From: Haliscomenobacter sp040401995
Lineage (GTDB): Bacteria; Bacteroidota; Bacteroidia; Chitinophagales; Saprospiraceae
Length of the DNA: 64,000 nt
Direction: 5' to 3'
Assembly: GCA_040401995.1 (NCBI GenBank)
Contig: JBBANM010000006.1
Coordinates: 1 to 64,000, forward strand
Made by a program: the position numbers and the translations under genes. Each line of letters opens with the position of its first letter. Position 1 is the stretch's first letter. The notes below the pieces were generated by a model. The model was not told the origin of the DNA and ran no database searches. It worked only from the letters and a program-made list of their open reading frames with translations. Shown here piece after piece: positions 52,536 to 62,055 of the stretch.

Positions 52536-55500
52536 TTAAAAATCCATACCCAACGCTAAATAAAGTCTTGGTTTTTGCACTTGACGGGTTTCGATTCCCC
52601 AAGCATAGTCGGCGCGAATAAAATATCCAAACAACATGGTTCGAGCGCCAAAACCATAGCCTGCCACAATAGGGTCACGGAAGTAATTTACCGTAACGTT
52701 GATTACGTTTCCATCTTTAAACACCGAAGTATTGAGCGGATTGTCGTAACGGAAAGGCGTGCTTCCTTGCCAAGCGGTTCCAAAATCAAAGAATCCTACA
52801 AGCTGGAAGTTTTTCAACAATGCCGATTGGATGCGCTTAGAGAGGTATTGGAATATCGGCACGCGCAATTCGGTATTGGATAAAACATAAGAACTTCCGT
52901 TGCGGATATTGATGGGAAACCCGCGTAAGTTGGCTGCCAAGGTTTGATAGGCAAAGTTGCCGCTAGGTATGGTAATGTTCTGGTTGTTTTGGGGAATCAA
53001 CCAATTGTCGACCCCGCCTAGGAAATACAGCATCCTTTCCGATCCAAAAGAGGTATTTCCCGCTAAGCGAGTAGCAATGATAGAATGGCGCAATACTTTT
53101 TCGTAATGACGAATGTCCATACCCAGAATAGTCATAAAGCCATTGCTGAATTCCAAACTTAAGCCATTGTTATCTTTGAGATTAAACCGTTTAACCGATT
53201 CTGCAAAAAAACGATAACGGGTACCCGTACGGATGTTCAACGAGAGGTCTACGGTGTTGTCAAACACATATTCCAATCGGAAACCAATTCTGGATACATT
53301 TTGCGTAGGCGTATTGAAAGTAGTACGATCGGTTGCTAATTGGGCAAGTTGATCGCGGCGTAGGGTAAACGTACCTCGGATGCTGCGGAAAACATCCAAC
53401 GGATAACGCAAGCCATATTGTCCCAATAAAATGTTGGATTCTTGTCGCTTAGGCGCAATGGTGTTGGTGCTCTGGTTGATGCGGTAGTTCCGCATATAGA
53501 TCGAATAGATTTGGTCGAGTCTCTTTTTCTTATTTTGATAGGTAAGGTAGTATTCGGCGCCATTAAATGTAGTTGGGATTCGGATCCCGCCTTCAAATTC
53601 GTAGTCTTCAAAAAGATCTTTGATGTTGGCCTTGAACAAAATACCTACCTGAGGTACTTGGAATCCATTGGGGTTAGCGGCTATGTTTTGCAGACCATCA
53701 AATAAAAGATTGTTGTTTACTTCCGTATTCATGTAATCGGTACGGTATTGCAAACGATAGGGCGTGGTACGTGAAGGATTGAGTAAATACAATGGTTTGC
53801 CCATGCCCGGCAAAATAAATGGCAATGGGTTGCGCGGGGTATTAGGGGTTGTAGTAGTAGTCGTTGCTTTAGGAATTGCAACGGTATCTACGACTGCAGG
53901 CGCAGGAAGTTCTGTATTGGTAACTGTTGGCAACGCAGGCAACAATGGCTTTGGCGCTGGAGCGGTTGGTGTCGTTTTTAATACCGGAACATCAAATTCG
54001 CTTTGGAATAAATAGCCGTCGGGTATATCGTCAACTTTAGCGGTATCCGTTGCGGGTTTTTCAATTTTTTCTGGAGCAATGGGTTTGGTTTCTTGAGTCG
54101 GGGGAATAATTATCTCTGATGCAGGCGTCGGTGTAGGAGCAGGCTGCGTGGGAACCGTTTCTGCGGGGATAGCTGGCGCAGGCAACGCTGGGATTTGTGG
54201 AATGATAAATTCCGGGATCCGCAAACCAAATGAATCAATGGTTACAGGTTTGGGTTGTTTGCCTTTTAGCAGCCATTTTTCAAACATGGTAGGGTTTGAT
54301 TCTACTTCGGCAAGCGGATCGATGGTTTGGATATAAAATTTCCTTGGACCGGGTTGGGGCACCATTTCGATCACCTTATTGGACAATGGCGAGCTGTGCT
54401 GGTACCATAGATTAAAAGCATAATTGGTTTGCGAGTGGGTGATGGCTTTTTGCTTAACTACCGGACGGATTTCTACCGTATCAATCAATGTGCTATCAAG
54501 TTGAGCCAAAGAGGAATCAATAGGAAAATCAAGTTCACTGCCATCGGTCAGCAACACGTGTTGGACATAATGGTGGACATAATCTTCTAAATGCCCAATT
54601 TCACGATTGAAAATCCCACTGCGATCGCTTAAATAGGAAAAAAATGCAGTATCGACCGACATCGGCTGGCGTTCATTGGCAAATGGCGTTTTGGTGACTT
54701 GTACCAGTTCTTTGCTGCTGTTTTGAAGATCCAGATAGTAAATGTCAAAAGTTTCTATCGGCAAAATACTATCGGCACGCATTTTTTTTGGGGACGCTTC
54801 CGGGCGGTTAGAAGCAAATAAGATCCCTTTACGGTTGCGAACATTAACCACCGAAGCTTCTACATCATCATAGATATCGTTGGTTAAGCGTTGGCTTTGT
54901 CGGGTACGTAAAAAATAAGAGTAAAGGTCAGTTTGTCCACTTACCGTACCCGAAAAAACCATGGACATGGGGTCAACAAAATCAATGCTATACAATCGCT
55001 GAAACTGCTCAGAAAGTAATTCGGTCTTGGTTTTATGTTTGCGAACATCATAAGTGGCTAACTTGAGGTTGTCGCGGTGTTCGTATACGATTACCAGGTC
55101 GCGGTTGTTAGGGTTCCAAGCCAATAAGGGATACACGAAGTCGGTAGCTTGAAGGGCATTGCGGTATCCTTCTCGGAAAATGCGTTTCTTTTTGTTCGTT
55201 TTTAAATCATACAAATAAACCGAAGCCCGCCCAGTTTCATTCAGTACGTATACCAGTTTGGATCCGTCGGGGCTAATTTTAAGTTGAGTAACAGGAAGTT
55301 GGTCTCGTTTTTTGAAAGTGATGGTTTTGGTAAGGGGTAGCGTGCGATTTTTGGTTTCGTTGAGATAGCGATTGCGGAAATATTCTTCCCACTCTTTGAT
55401 CACCGATTGATACGATTTATCAAGCACGTATAAAAATCCACTTTCAATGCTTCGGTTGATTCGGGTAAGATAAAGCAAGTTGGAAACAGTAGTTTTGCCA

Positions 55501-56195
55501 TATCTTTCGCTAATGAAATACCAGATTGATTGCCCTACCAACCGGGGGTTGCTATCGGCAAATCGCTCGAATCGCTTAAATTTTCCCGATAAGAACATGG
55601 TTCGCAGCTCGTTATCGCGTTGGGTATTCCAGGATTCGCCCGCATAAGCTACCAAGCCAGATTTGAACCAGTTGGGCAAATTAAGCAAAACCGCGTTTTG
55701 CACAATCTCTTGGATATTGACGCCATAAAGCATGGTATTGAGGTAAACCGCAGCAATGCCTTCGCGCACTTGTTTACGAAGGTCGCGGTAGCTGCCGTTG
55801 TAGTATACGAAGATGGTTGTTCCCGATACTTTGGTTTCACCAGTTGTATTGGCGAATAAATCTTCCGAACCGATATTGCTCTGTTTTACATCGGTAATGT
55901 CTGAATAAACAATGATTTGGAGTTTTTCATTGAGCCGGTGTTCCAATAGAGCTTGAATTTCGTCAAAATCGAATTCCGCCATTTGCACCACTTTTTGGCC
56001 AACGGTACGAGACTTACCATACCAGTAGACAAAAAAATTGTCGCTTTCGTATTGCGACCATTCTGCAAAGTCATTGTGGTATTGAACCCGGTTCTTACCG
56101 AATTTAACCTGAGTTCCGCCTTGTGCCTGAGCATTCAGTAAACTTGGAAGAGCGAAACAAAGAAGTCCGCAGAAGAAATAGAGCAATTGTCGCAT
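52536..56195 (-). CDS. Large exported protein: TolB-like beta-propeller plus outer-membrane barrel
   Basis: The 1219-residue protein has a signal peptide (MRQLLYFFCGLLCFALPSLL). Residues ~30-260 resemble a gluzincin-like or helical domain of unknown role. Residues ~280-580 contain TolB/WD40-type repeats (LKISPDGSKLVYVLNETGRA, LFASNRPEAS, FFSYLSDRSGIFN). A Pro/Ala/Thr-rich linker follows (~690-830). The C-terminal ~400 residues are rich in alternating beta strands with Tyr and Arg and end GMDF, like an outer-membrane beta-barrel. It probably sits in the outer membrane with its propeller in the periplasm. Function is unknown; a role in protein or envelope assembly is only inferred. Confidence 0.72.
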   Translation of the reverse strand: MRQLLYFFCGLLCFALPSLLNAQAQGGTQVKFGKNRVQYHNDFAEWSQYESDNFFVYWYGKSRTVGQKVVQMAEFDFDEIQALLEHRLNEKLQIIVYSDITDVKQSNIGSEDLFANTTGETKVSGTTIFVYYNGSYRDLRKQVREGIAAVYLNTMLYGVNIQEIVQNAVLLNLPNWFKSGLVAYAGESWNTQRDNELRTMFLSGKFKRFERFADSNPRLVGQSIWYFISERYGKTTVSNLLYLTRINRSIESGFLYVLDKSYQSVIKEWEEYFRNRYLNETKNRTLPLTKTITFKKRDQLPVTQLKISPDGSKLVYVLNETGRASVYLYDLKTNKKKRIFREGYRNALQATDFVYPLLAWNPNNRDLVIVYEHRDNLKLATYDVRKHKTKTELLSEQFQRLYSIDFVDPMSMVFSGTVSGQTDLYSYFLRTRQSQRLTNDIYDDVEASVVNVRNRKGILFASNRPEASPKKMRADSILPIETFDIYYLDLQNSSKELVQVTKTPFANERQPMSVDTAFFSYLSDRSGIFNREIGHLEDYVHHYVQHVLLTDGSELDFPIDSSLAQLDSTLIDTVEIRPVVKQKAITHSQTNYAFNLWYQHSSPLSNKVIEMVPQPGPRKFYIQTIDPLAEVESNPTMFEKWLLKGKQPKPVTIDSFGLRIPEFIIPQIPALPAPAIPAETVPTQPAPTPTPASEIIIPPTQETKPIAPEKIEKPATDTAKVDDIPDGYLFQSEFDVPVLKTTPTAPAPKPLLPALPTVTNTELPAPAVVDTVAIPKATTTTTTPNTPRNPLPFILPGMGKPLYLLNPSRTTPYRLQYRTDYMNTEVNNNLLFDGLQNIAANPNGFQVPQVGILFKANIKDLFEDYEFEGGIRIPTTFNGAEYYLTYQNKKKRLDQIYSIYMRNYRINQSTNTIAPKRQESNILLGQYGLRYPLDVFRSIRGTFTLRRDQLAQLATDRTTFNTPTQNVSRIGFRLEYVFDNTVDLSLNIRTGTRYRFFAESVKRFNLKDNNGLSLEFSNGFMTILGMDIRHYEKVLRHSIIATRLAGNTSFGSERMLYFLGGVDNWLIPQNNQNITIPSGNFAYQTLAANLRGFPINIRNGSSYVLSNTELRVPIFQYLSKRIQSALLKNFQLVGFFDFGTAWQGSTPFRYDNPLNTSVFKDGNVINVTVNYFRDPIVAGYGFGARTMLFGYFIRADYAWGIETRQVQKPRLYLALGMDF

Positions 56196-56302
56196 AGTAC
56201 TGTTTTACAACTAAAAGGACGTTGAGCCTTGGCATATAGTTCAACCAAATATTAGGATAATTTTGCTGAACGTAATAAAGTTTAGCTTTTTGCCATAGTT
56301 TA

Positions 56303-56484
56303 GAGCTTGTTCAGTTTTCTGCTTCGAGCTACAAATGGCCAAAATCCACTCTAATTTCGTTACAAAAATGCTCATGTAGCGCTGACCTGTCCTCGATAGA
56401 GTCGGGATACACTCCACTTTTTGCGCCTCATTAGTGTGAATTTTAGCTCATTTTTGCCATCGAACCAGAATACTGAACAAGCTC
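56303..56484. repeat. Foldback element E8 (182 bp)
   Basis: It begins GAGCTTGTTCAG and ends CTGAACAAGCTC. Direct TTA flanks lie at 56300-56302 and 56485-56487. It aligns with the reverse complement of E5 at 32178 (TACAAATGG, AAAATCCAC, AATTTCGTTACAAAAATGCT, CATGTAGCGCTG), plus about 20 extra bases near the centre. It lies in the 504-bp gap upstream of the MBL hydrolase. Confidence 0.87.
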
Positions 56485-56487
56485 TTA

Positions 56488-56643
56488 GTAGTTCACAACA
56501 TTAAATCAATGAATTTTGAAGGCCTCTTTTTTCCTCATGCTTCGTTAAAAAGCCTCGTCGTAGAACCTCTATGACTACGTTTTTTGCTTCGCCTGAGAAA
56601 AAAATAGGCGCTTCAAAATAGATCATTTAATTTTGCGAACTAC
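56488..56643. repeat. Foldback element E9 (156 bp), adjacent to E8
   Basis: It begins GTAGTTCACAACATTAAAT and ends ATTTAATTTTGCGAACTAC. TTA lies on both sides (56485-56487, shared with E8, and 56644-56646). Arms include TTTTGAAGGCCT against AGGCGCTTCAAAA. In reverse complement the core is CGTAG...CTACGACGAGGC followed by TTTTTAACGAAGCATGAGG, close to E3 and E1. Confidence 0.87.
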
Positions 56644-56699
56644 TTACTTATCAAAATAACGATTTTTGTCAAAGCAATCAAAGAAATTTAAAAAAAAGT

Positions 56700-57341
56700 A
56701 TGGCTGATGTAATCCAACTTACGTTTAATCCTTTTCAGGAGAACACCTACATTGTTTATGACGACACAAAGGCCTGTGTTATTATCGACCCCGGTTGTAA
56801 TTCTGCGGTAGAGCAAGCCAAATTGGTGCAAGAAATAAATCGCTTGGGGCTGCGTCCAGAACGACTCATCAATACCCACTGCCATATAGACCATGTTTTT
56901 GGCAATCGGTTTGTGGCTGAAACGTATGGCTTGCCATTGGAAATTCATGCTGGCGAGCTTCCGGTTTTGGAAAGTGGGCCTCAAGTTGCTGCAATGTATA
57001 ATATTCCATACCCAAGTAAATCACCTCAGCCGGGGGCTTTTATTGAGGATGGGCAACTAATTTCTTTTGGTAATACTCAGTTAGAGGCCATCTTTACGCC
57101 AGGTCATTCACCGGCCAGTCTGTCCTTTTTTTGTGCCAAGGATGATTTTTTGATTGCTGGTGATGTGCTTTTTTTTGAAAGCATTGGCCGAACTGATTTA
57201 CCTGGGGGGAATCACCAAACGCTTTTGGATAGCATTCAAAAACGCTTGTTTCCTTTGGGTGATCAAGTAACCGTGTGGTCTGGGCATGGCCCGCAAACCA
57301 GCATTGGCTACGAGAAACACAACAATCCTTTTCTACGTTAA
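56700..57341 (+). CDS. MBL-fold metallo-hydrolase (glyoxalase II-like)
   Basis: The 213-residue protein has the dinuclear metal motif THCHIDHVFG (H-x-H-x-D-H, about 60-69), FTPGHSPASLSFF, LIAGDVLFFESIGRTDLPGG and a final GHGPQTSIG His. It probably hydrolyses a thioester such as a glutathione- or bacillithiol-type adduct; with bshA in the window a bacillithiol-linked role is possible but not shown. It lies 24 bp before the LytTR regulator. Confidence 0.88.
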   Translation: MADVIQLTFNPFQENTYIVYDDTKACVIIDPGCNSAVEQAKLVQEINRLGLRPERLINTHCHIDHVFGNRFVAETYGLPLEIHAGELPVLESGPQVAAMYNIPYPSKSPQPGAFIEDGQLISFGNTQLEAIFTPGHSPASLSFFCAKDDFLIAGDVLFFESIGRTDLPGGNHQTLLDSIQKRLFPLGDQVTVWSGHGPQTSIGYEKHNNPFLR

Positions 57342-57365
57342 TCAGCCTACAGAAAACATATTTTC

Positions 57366-58112
57366 ATGTTAAATCCTAATATTCTCATACTCGAAGACGA
57401 CCTGATTACTCAATATTGGGTGAAAAAACTAGTGCAAGATCGCTGCCCCGAAGCTGTGGTGGTGCACGTGTTTGCTTCAGTAAGAGAAGCGGTTAAAGCG
57501 ATGGAAAGTACGCAATATGATATTGTGTGTACAGATGTAATGCTGGAAGATGGCTATAGTTTTGAAGTTTTTCAAAAGGTAACCAATCAGAATCCAATTC
57601 TGTTGTTCTTTTCCTCGCATGCTGAATTTGCCATTCCGGCTTTGCGCGCTAAAGCGGTAGATTACCTGCTCAAGCCATTTAAAGTGGCTGATTTTAATGC
57701 GGCTCTTGATCGCTGTTTAGCGCAGTGGAAACAATTGGAAACAACTAGTTCCGTACAAATTGATACCACAGCTTCTGAGCAAATCATGCTGAAAACGCAA
57801 AGTGCTTTGTATTTGGTTAAGGTATCGGATATCCTGTATTGCCAATCCGAAGGGGCATACACCACTTTTTTTATCAACGACGGCAAAAAACACATCCTCT
57901 CGCGAAGTCTACGCGAAGTGGAAGATTTTTTGGTAAACCAACCGCTTTTTTTTAGGATACACCAATCTTATATCATCAACTTGCGCTACGCGAAAGCCTT
58001 TTTGCGCAACCAACGCATGACGGCTATCATGATCGATGGGGTGGAACTGCCCGTTGCCGAACGTCGGAGGAGTGATTTGTTGGCGGTACTGGAACAGTTT
58101 CCGCATCTATAG
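57366..58112 (+). CDS. LytTR-family response regulator
   Basis: The 248-residue protein has an N-terminal receiver domain (acidic EDD at 10-12, phospho-acceptor Asp57 in VCTDVMLEDG, Lys in YLLKPFKVADF) and a C-terminal LytTR DNA-binding domain (about 145-248; ILYCQSEGAYTTFFINDGKK, then SRSLREVEDFL and FFRIHQSYIINLRYAKAF). It should activate transcription when phosphorylated. No histidine kinase gene is next to it. Confidence 0.93.
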   Translation: MLNPNILILEDDLITQYWVKKLVQDRCPEAVVVHVFASVREAVKAMESTQYDIVCTDVMLEDGYSFEVFQKVTNQNPILLFFSSHAEFAIPALRAKAVDYLLKPFKVADFNAALDRCLAQWKQLETTSSVQIDTTASEQIMLKTQSALYLVKVSDILYCQSEGAYTTFFINDGKKHILSRSLREVEDFLVNQPLFFRIHQSYIINLRYAKAFLRNQRMTAIMIDGVELPVAERRRSDLLAVLEQFPHL

Positions 58113-58129
58113 GAGGGGGAAATCGGATC

Positions 58130-58161
58130 AAAAAAAAGGCGCTCCGCAAAAGCAGAACGCC
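58130..58161 (-). terminator. Intrinsic terminator (leftward)
   Basis: GGCGCTCCGC / GCAGAACGCC pairs with two G-U-type positions around AAAA. Read leftward the stem is followed by eight T residues, so it suits transcripts from the DPP IV gene about 300 bp away. Read rightward it has no T-run but could still protect the regulator mRNA end. Confidence 0.6.
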
Positions 58162-58163
58162 GT

Positions 58164-58456
58164 CATTAGAACGCTGTAAAATTATAACTCAGAAAATCTT
58201 TATCGATTTTGAAGTCGCAACTAGTGAACGCTAATCTAGTACTAAAGTTTTGATATAAGTGCCTCGACGATTTTTGCGTTTATATTCGTCGGCTTCTGGT
58301 TTATATTTGCGGCAACAAAACAATGATCGTCATCATTACAGTAAAATCGCTGCACGCTTTGGTCTGATTGAGTTTTTTACTGCAATACCTCTTCAGTAAC
58401 CAGCCAACTGACACCTAACGCTTCGAAAGCTCAATTGGGCATTTAGCATGGCTAAA
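58164..58456. other. Intergenic region without recognisable gene
   Basis: AT-rich. It contains a TATATTTG (58301-58308 approx.) resembling a -7 element and a 14-codon ORF (MIVIITVKSLHALV) behind it, but nothing downstream on that strand to regulate. No foldback element was seen. Confidence 0.4.
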
Positions 58457-60661
58457 TTATTTAGCGCCTGGCGGACAGTTTCGCTTTAAGAATTCTGTGA
58501 ACAAGCCTGAAAGATGCTGACGTGTACCCTCGCCCTCAAATATGCCGTGGGTTCGGTTGGGGTAAGGCATAAATTGAAACTGCTTGCCGTTTTTGATCAA
58601 CTCATTGACTAAAGCTTCGGAGTTTTGGTAATGCACGTTGTCATCGCCGCTGCCATGTACCAACAATAGCTTTCCCTTCAGATTTTTGGCGTGGGTAATT
58701 GCTGCGCCAGCCACATAATCAGCTTTATATTCGTCCGGTAAACCCATATAGCGCTCGGTATAAATGTTGTCATAAAACAACGAATTGGTAACTGGCGCCA
58801 CTGAAATTCCGGTTTTGTAAATATCGGGATATTGAAACAGCAAGTTCAATGTGGAAGACCCACCGCCGCTCCATCCCCAAACAGCCACTCGATCCTTGTC
58901 GATGTAAGGCCATTCCAGAATTTTTTTAGCGCCCATGGCTTGATCACGAATGTTGAGCTGACCGATTTTATGGTGGATCGCTTTGCGCCAAACCCGTCCT
59001 TTAGGTGCAGGCGTACCGCGGTTGTCGAGCGAAATCTGCACATAGCCGTCGGCTGCCAAATCACCTTGATACAAAGCACCGCCTTGACTGCCAAAGTTGT
59101 CGTTGACTTTTGTTGAAGCGGGTTCGCCATAAACGGTAAAGAGTACCGGATACTTCTTTTTCGGATCAAAGTTGTTGGGTTTGATCAACCATCCATCCAT
59201 CGTAACGCCGTCTTCGGTAGTCACTTGGAAAAAAGAGATGTTGCTGGTCTCCTTGGCTTTTGGGTCAAACTGTTTGCGAATGTCTTCTTCCGGTTTGATG
59301 GGTTGGTGTGAGGGCAAGGTCAACCATTCGCTAAGGCCTTCAGTATAGTAATTGGAAAATTCATGTAAGGCGTATTTGCCGCTTGGGCTGATGTTATATT
59401 CATGGCTGCCCGGCAGTTCGGCAGGAGATACTTGCTCCGCTTTGCCGCTTCCATCCAGACTGGTTTTGTACAGATATTGCTGCGTCGCATTGGTTGGTGA
59501 GGCATAAAAGTATAGCAAGTTGCCTTTTTCATCAAACTGCACTGGTGTAGCATCATAATCCCCTTTGGTCAGCAAAGTTTCTTTTTTACCATCTCTGGAA
59601 ATTCGGTACAAGTGACGCCAGCCGTCTTTTTCACTTACCCAAAGAAAGTCTTTGCCTTGATTGATCCAATCCCAACCAATGATTTTTTGACTCCATTCGT
59701 TGATGTGGCTCACCCAGGCTTCGTCTTTTTCGGTAAAAATAACTTTGGCAACGCCAGTTGTTCCATTGCACAACACGATTTTGCTTTCATTTTGGCGACG
59801 ATTGAGTTGCTGCACGATCACCTCCTGGCCATCGGGAGTCCATTCCATTCTTGCCAAATAATTCTGTTGAGGATCACCTTCAATTTTTAGCCAATTGGTC
59901 TTGCCAGTGCTAACATCCACCACCCCAATGCGCGCAGGGGAAGGCAATTCGCCCACTTTGGGATACTCCACGGGCACAATACGGCTGTAAATGGAATCAG
60001 TATTGTTGATCATGTAAAAATCGCGGATCTTGTTGGCATCGATTTGCCAGTAAGCGATTTTTTTGCCATCGGCATTCCAGCGAAAGCCGTCGCGTAGGGC
60101 AAACTCTTCTTCATACACCCAATCGAAGGTGCCATTGATCAATTTGGGCGTGCCATTGGTGGTAGTGAGTGCTTTAATTTCGCCGGTTGCCAAGTTTTCT
60201 ACGTAGATGTTGTGCTCGCTTACGTAGGCTACGCGCTGACCATCGGGAGAAAACTTGGCAAACATGAGCGTCGATTCCGGACGTCCTTTTCCTAGCTTTT
60301 TTAATTGTTTGCTGGTTTTATCAAGCACCCAATAGTCGCCGCGGGTTTGGTAACGCCACACTTTTTTGGTATTCGTAAAAAGGAGCACCTTGCTGTTGTC
60401 GTCGCTAAAGGTAAAACCGCGGAGTTGAATTAGTAGTTTGTCGGCGCCTGTGGGGGTTAATTCTTGTGTACTGACGAGTGTCGTGCGTTGGAGTCCAGGC
60501 AGGTCGTAGCGGACAATCTCTCCGTTTTCGGTTTGGAAAAAGCTATTTCCATCTTTGCTCCATTTCAAACCGCCAGGTTGGGCGATCAATGTTAAAGCCA
60601 CAAAATGAAGCAAAAAGCCAAGGGCAAAAGCCACTTTTTTGATGTTGAATTGCATAGTCAA
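58457..60661 (-). CDS. Dipeptidyl peptidase IV (S9B family)
   Basis: A 734-residue exported serine peptidase that removes X-Pro or X-Ala dipeptides from peptide N-termini. A hydrophobic signal (VAFALGFLLHFVALTLIAQ) is followed by a beta-propeller with FDWVYEEEFALRDGFRW (the Glu-Glu pair that binds the peptide N-terminus). The alpha/beta-hydrolase domain carries the triad: Ser598 in GWSGGGSS, Asp near 673 in VHGSGDDNVH and His705 in NRTHGIF. Length is typical. Confidence 0.94.
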   Translation of the reverse strand: MTMQFNIKKVAFALGFLLHFVALTLIAQPGGLKWSKDGNSFFQTENGEIVRYDLPGLQRTTLVSTQELTPTGADKLLIQLRGFTFSDDNSKVLLFTNTKKVWRYQTRGDYWVLDKTSKQLKKLGKGRPESTLMFAKFSPDGQRVAYVSEHNIYVENLATGEIKALTTTNGTPKLINGTFDWVYEEEFALRDGFRWNADGKKIAYWQIDANKIRDFYMINNTDSIYSRIVPVEYPKVGELPSPARIGVVDVSTGKTNWLKIEGDPQQNYLARMEWTPDGQEVIVQQLNRRQNESKIVLCNGTTGVAKVIFTEKDEAWVSHINEWSQKIIGWDWINQGKDFLWVSEKDGWRHLYRISRDGKKETLLTKGDYDATPVQFDEKGNLLYFYASPTNATQQYLYKTSLDGSGKAEQVSPAELPGSHEYNISPSGKYALHEFSNYYTEGLSEWLTLPSHQPIKPEEDIRKQFDPKAKETSNISFFQVTTEDGVTMDGWLIKPNNFDPKKKYPVLFTVYGEPASTKVNDNFGSQGGALYQGDLAADGYVQISLDNRGTPAPKGRVWRKAIHHKIGQLNIRDQAMGAKKILEWPYIDKDRVAVWGWSGGGSSTLNLLFQYPDIYKTGISVAPVTNSLFYDNIYTERYMGLPDEYKADYVAGAAITHAKNLKGKLLLVHGSGDDNVHYQNSEALVNELIKNGKQFQFMPYPNRTHGIFEGEGTRQHLSGLFTEFLKRNCPPGAK

Positions 60662-60695
60662 AATGAGTTAACTTGTTTTTATAAGGTGTATAGGG

Positions 60696-60703
60696 CAAAG
60701 ATA
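60696..60703 (-). promoter_or_regulatory. Candidate -7 element for the DPP IV gene (TATCTTTG)
   Basis: It fits TAnnTTTG and lies 35 bp before the start codon, in the short gap after the DUF58 gene. No correctly spaced TTG is obvious. Confidence 0.45.
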
Positions 60704-60707
60704 AGGG

Positions 60708-62039
60708 TTAAATCAATCCTCTTGCCTTGAGTTCTAAATACTTGTTGATCGTATTGAGGGAAAGATCTTCGGGTCTTGTGAGTACCGATTGAATACCAAA
60801 TTGTCGTAATTTTTGCACCATCTGATTTTTTTCGGCCAAAAAATTTCGAGCAATGGTTTGAAAATAAATGCCTTCTAAATCGCTGGGGTTACGATCGGCA
60901 AAAGCGCGGATTTCTGAATTTTCAAAAAAAATGACCACCAAAAGGTGTTGCTTGTTAATGCGTCGTAAGATCGGTAACACCCGCTCAAGGGCAAAAAGAC
61001 TTTCAAAGTTAGTAAACAACAGCAATAAACTCCGACCCGCAATCAATTTGCGACCAATGTGGTACAAAAGTTCGTAGTTGGCCTCCATGGGGCGTTCGCG
61101 CTCTTTGTACAGGGCATTCAGCAGCAAATTCAGCTGGGTAGGGCGGCTATCTGCTTTGATCGAGGCGCCAATTTTATCGGCAAAGGTGATCAGGCCCGCT
61201 TTATCGTATTTGTGGAGGATTACATTGGAAATGGCCAAGGCGGCATTGATGGCATAATCCATTAAGCTCAAGCCTTCAAAAGGCATACGCATCACTCTAC
61301 TTTTGTCAATGAGACAGTAGACTTGTTGCGAGCGCTCGTCTTCATATTGGTTGACCATCAGATCGCCGCGACGACCGCTTGCTTTCCAGTTGATGCTGCG
61401 GTAGTCGTCGCCCGGAACGTAGTTTTTAATTTGTTCAAATTCGTAGCTGTGACCAATTTTGCGGATGCGCTTGAGGCCATTAGGGGTGGAGATTTTTTCA
61501 AACGCCAGCAATTCCAACTGCTTCATTTGCAAAACAGATGGATAGACCGCCACTTCTTGCGGCGCTACATTGGTTTGAATACGCCGCTCCAGCAAGCCAA
61601 ATCGGCCACTTACATAAATATTGTTACAGCCAAAAATATAAACGCCCCGTTCTACCGGGTGTAAAGTGTATTGCAATTCATTGACCTGATTGGGGAGCAG
61701 GGTGATTTTTTTTGAAAAATCGCGAATTTGAAATTGTTCCGGAGTTTCGTCTATCACGTTTAGCGATAAGATAAACGGACTATGATTGTGTAGTTGTAGT
61801 CGAATCGTATTGTCATCGCCCAAACCCAGCGCTTTTGGCAATTTACGTTCGCAGCTTACGGCCACGTTTTTTTGAAAAAGCAACAATCCCTCCACGATGA
61901 TCACGACAACCGTTAACATAAACAGCAACAATGCTGCTAGAAACAACACCGGGAAGGCAAAACTAAGGGCAAAAAAACCAATCAGACTGCCTAATGCCAA
62001 GAAGAATCGATCCGTGAGGAAGAGTGCGCGTATGGCCAT
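60708..62039 (-). CDS. DUF58 domain protein
   Basis: About 443 residues from the ATG giving MAIRALFLTDRFFLALGSLI; an in-frame ATG at 62072 would overlap the MoxR gene. Two N-terminal transmembrane helices come first. The DUF58 core follows, with GDDYRSINWKASGRRGDLMV (the classic motif, about 210), and the vWA-like C-terminal half has LIDKSRVMRMPFEG. In MoxR-DUF58 clusters it is thought to be a substrate or partner of the ATPase in envelope or stress functions. Confidence 0.88.
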   Translation of the reverse strand: MAIRALFLTDRFFLALGSLIGFFALSFAFPVLFLAALLLFMLTVVVIIVEGLLLFQKNVAVSCERKLPKALGLGDDNTIRLQLHNHSPFILSLNVIDETPEQFQIRDFSKKITLLPNQVNELQYTLHPVERGVYIFGCNNIYVSGRFGLLERRIQTNVAPQEVAVYPSVLQMKQLELLAFEKISTPNGLKRIRKIGHSYEFEQIKNYVPGDDYRSINWKASGRRGDLMVNQYEDERSQQVYCLIDKSRVMRMPFEGLSLMDYAINAALAISNVILHKYDKAGLITFADKIGASIKADSRPTQLNLLLNALYKERERPMEANYELLYHIGRKLIAGRSLLLLFTNFESLFALERVLPILRRINKQHLLVVIFFENSEIRAFADRNPSDLEGIYFQTIARNFLAEKNQMVQKLRQFGIQSVLTRPEDLSLNTINKYLELKARGLI

Positions 62040-62055
62040 ATTATCCCAATCCTTA

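Noticed and set aside
58320..58364. 14-codon ORF MIVIITVKSLHALV behind a TATATTTG, resembling an ilv-type leader
   Set aside because: No amino-acid biosynthesis gene follows on that strand; the next gene is convergent. Probably chance.
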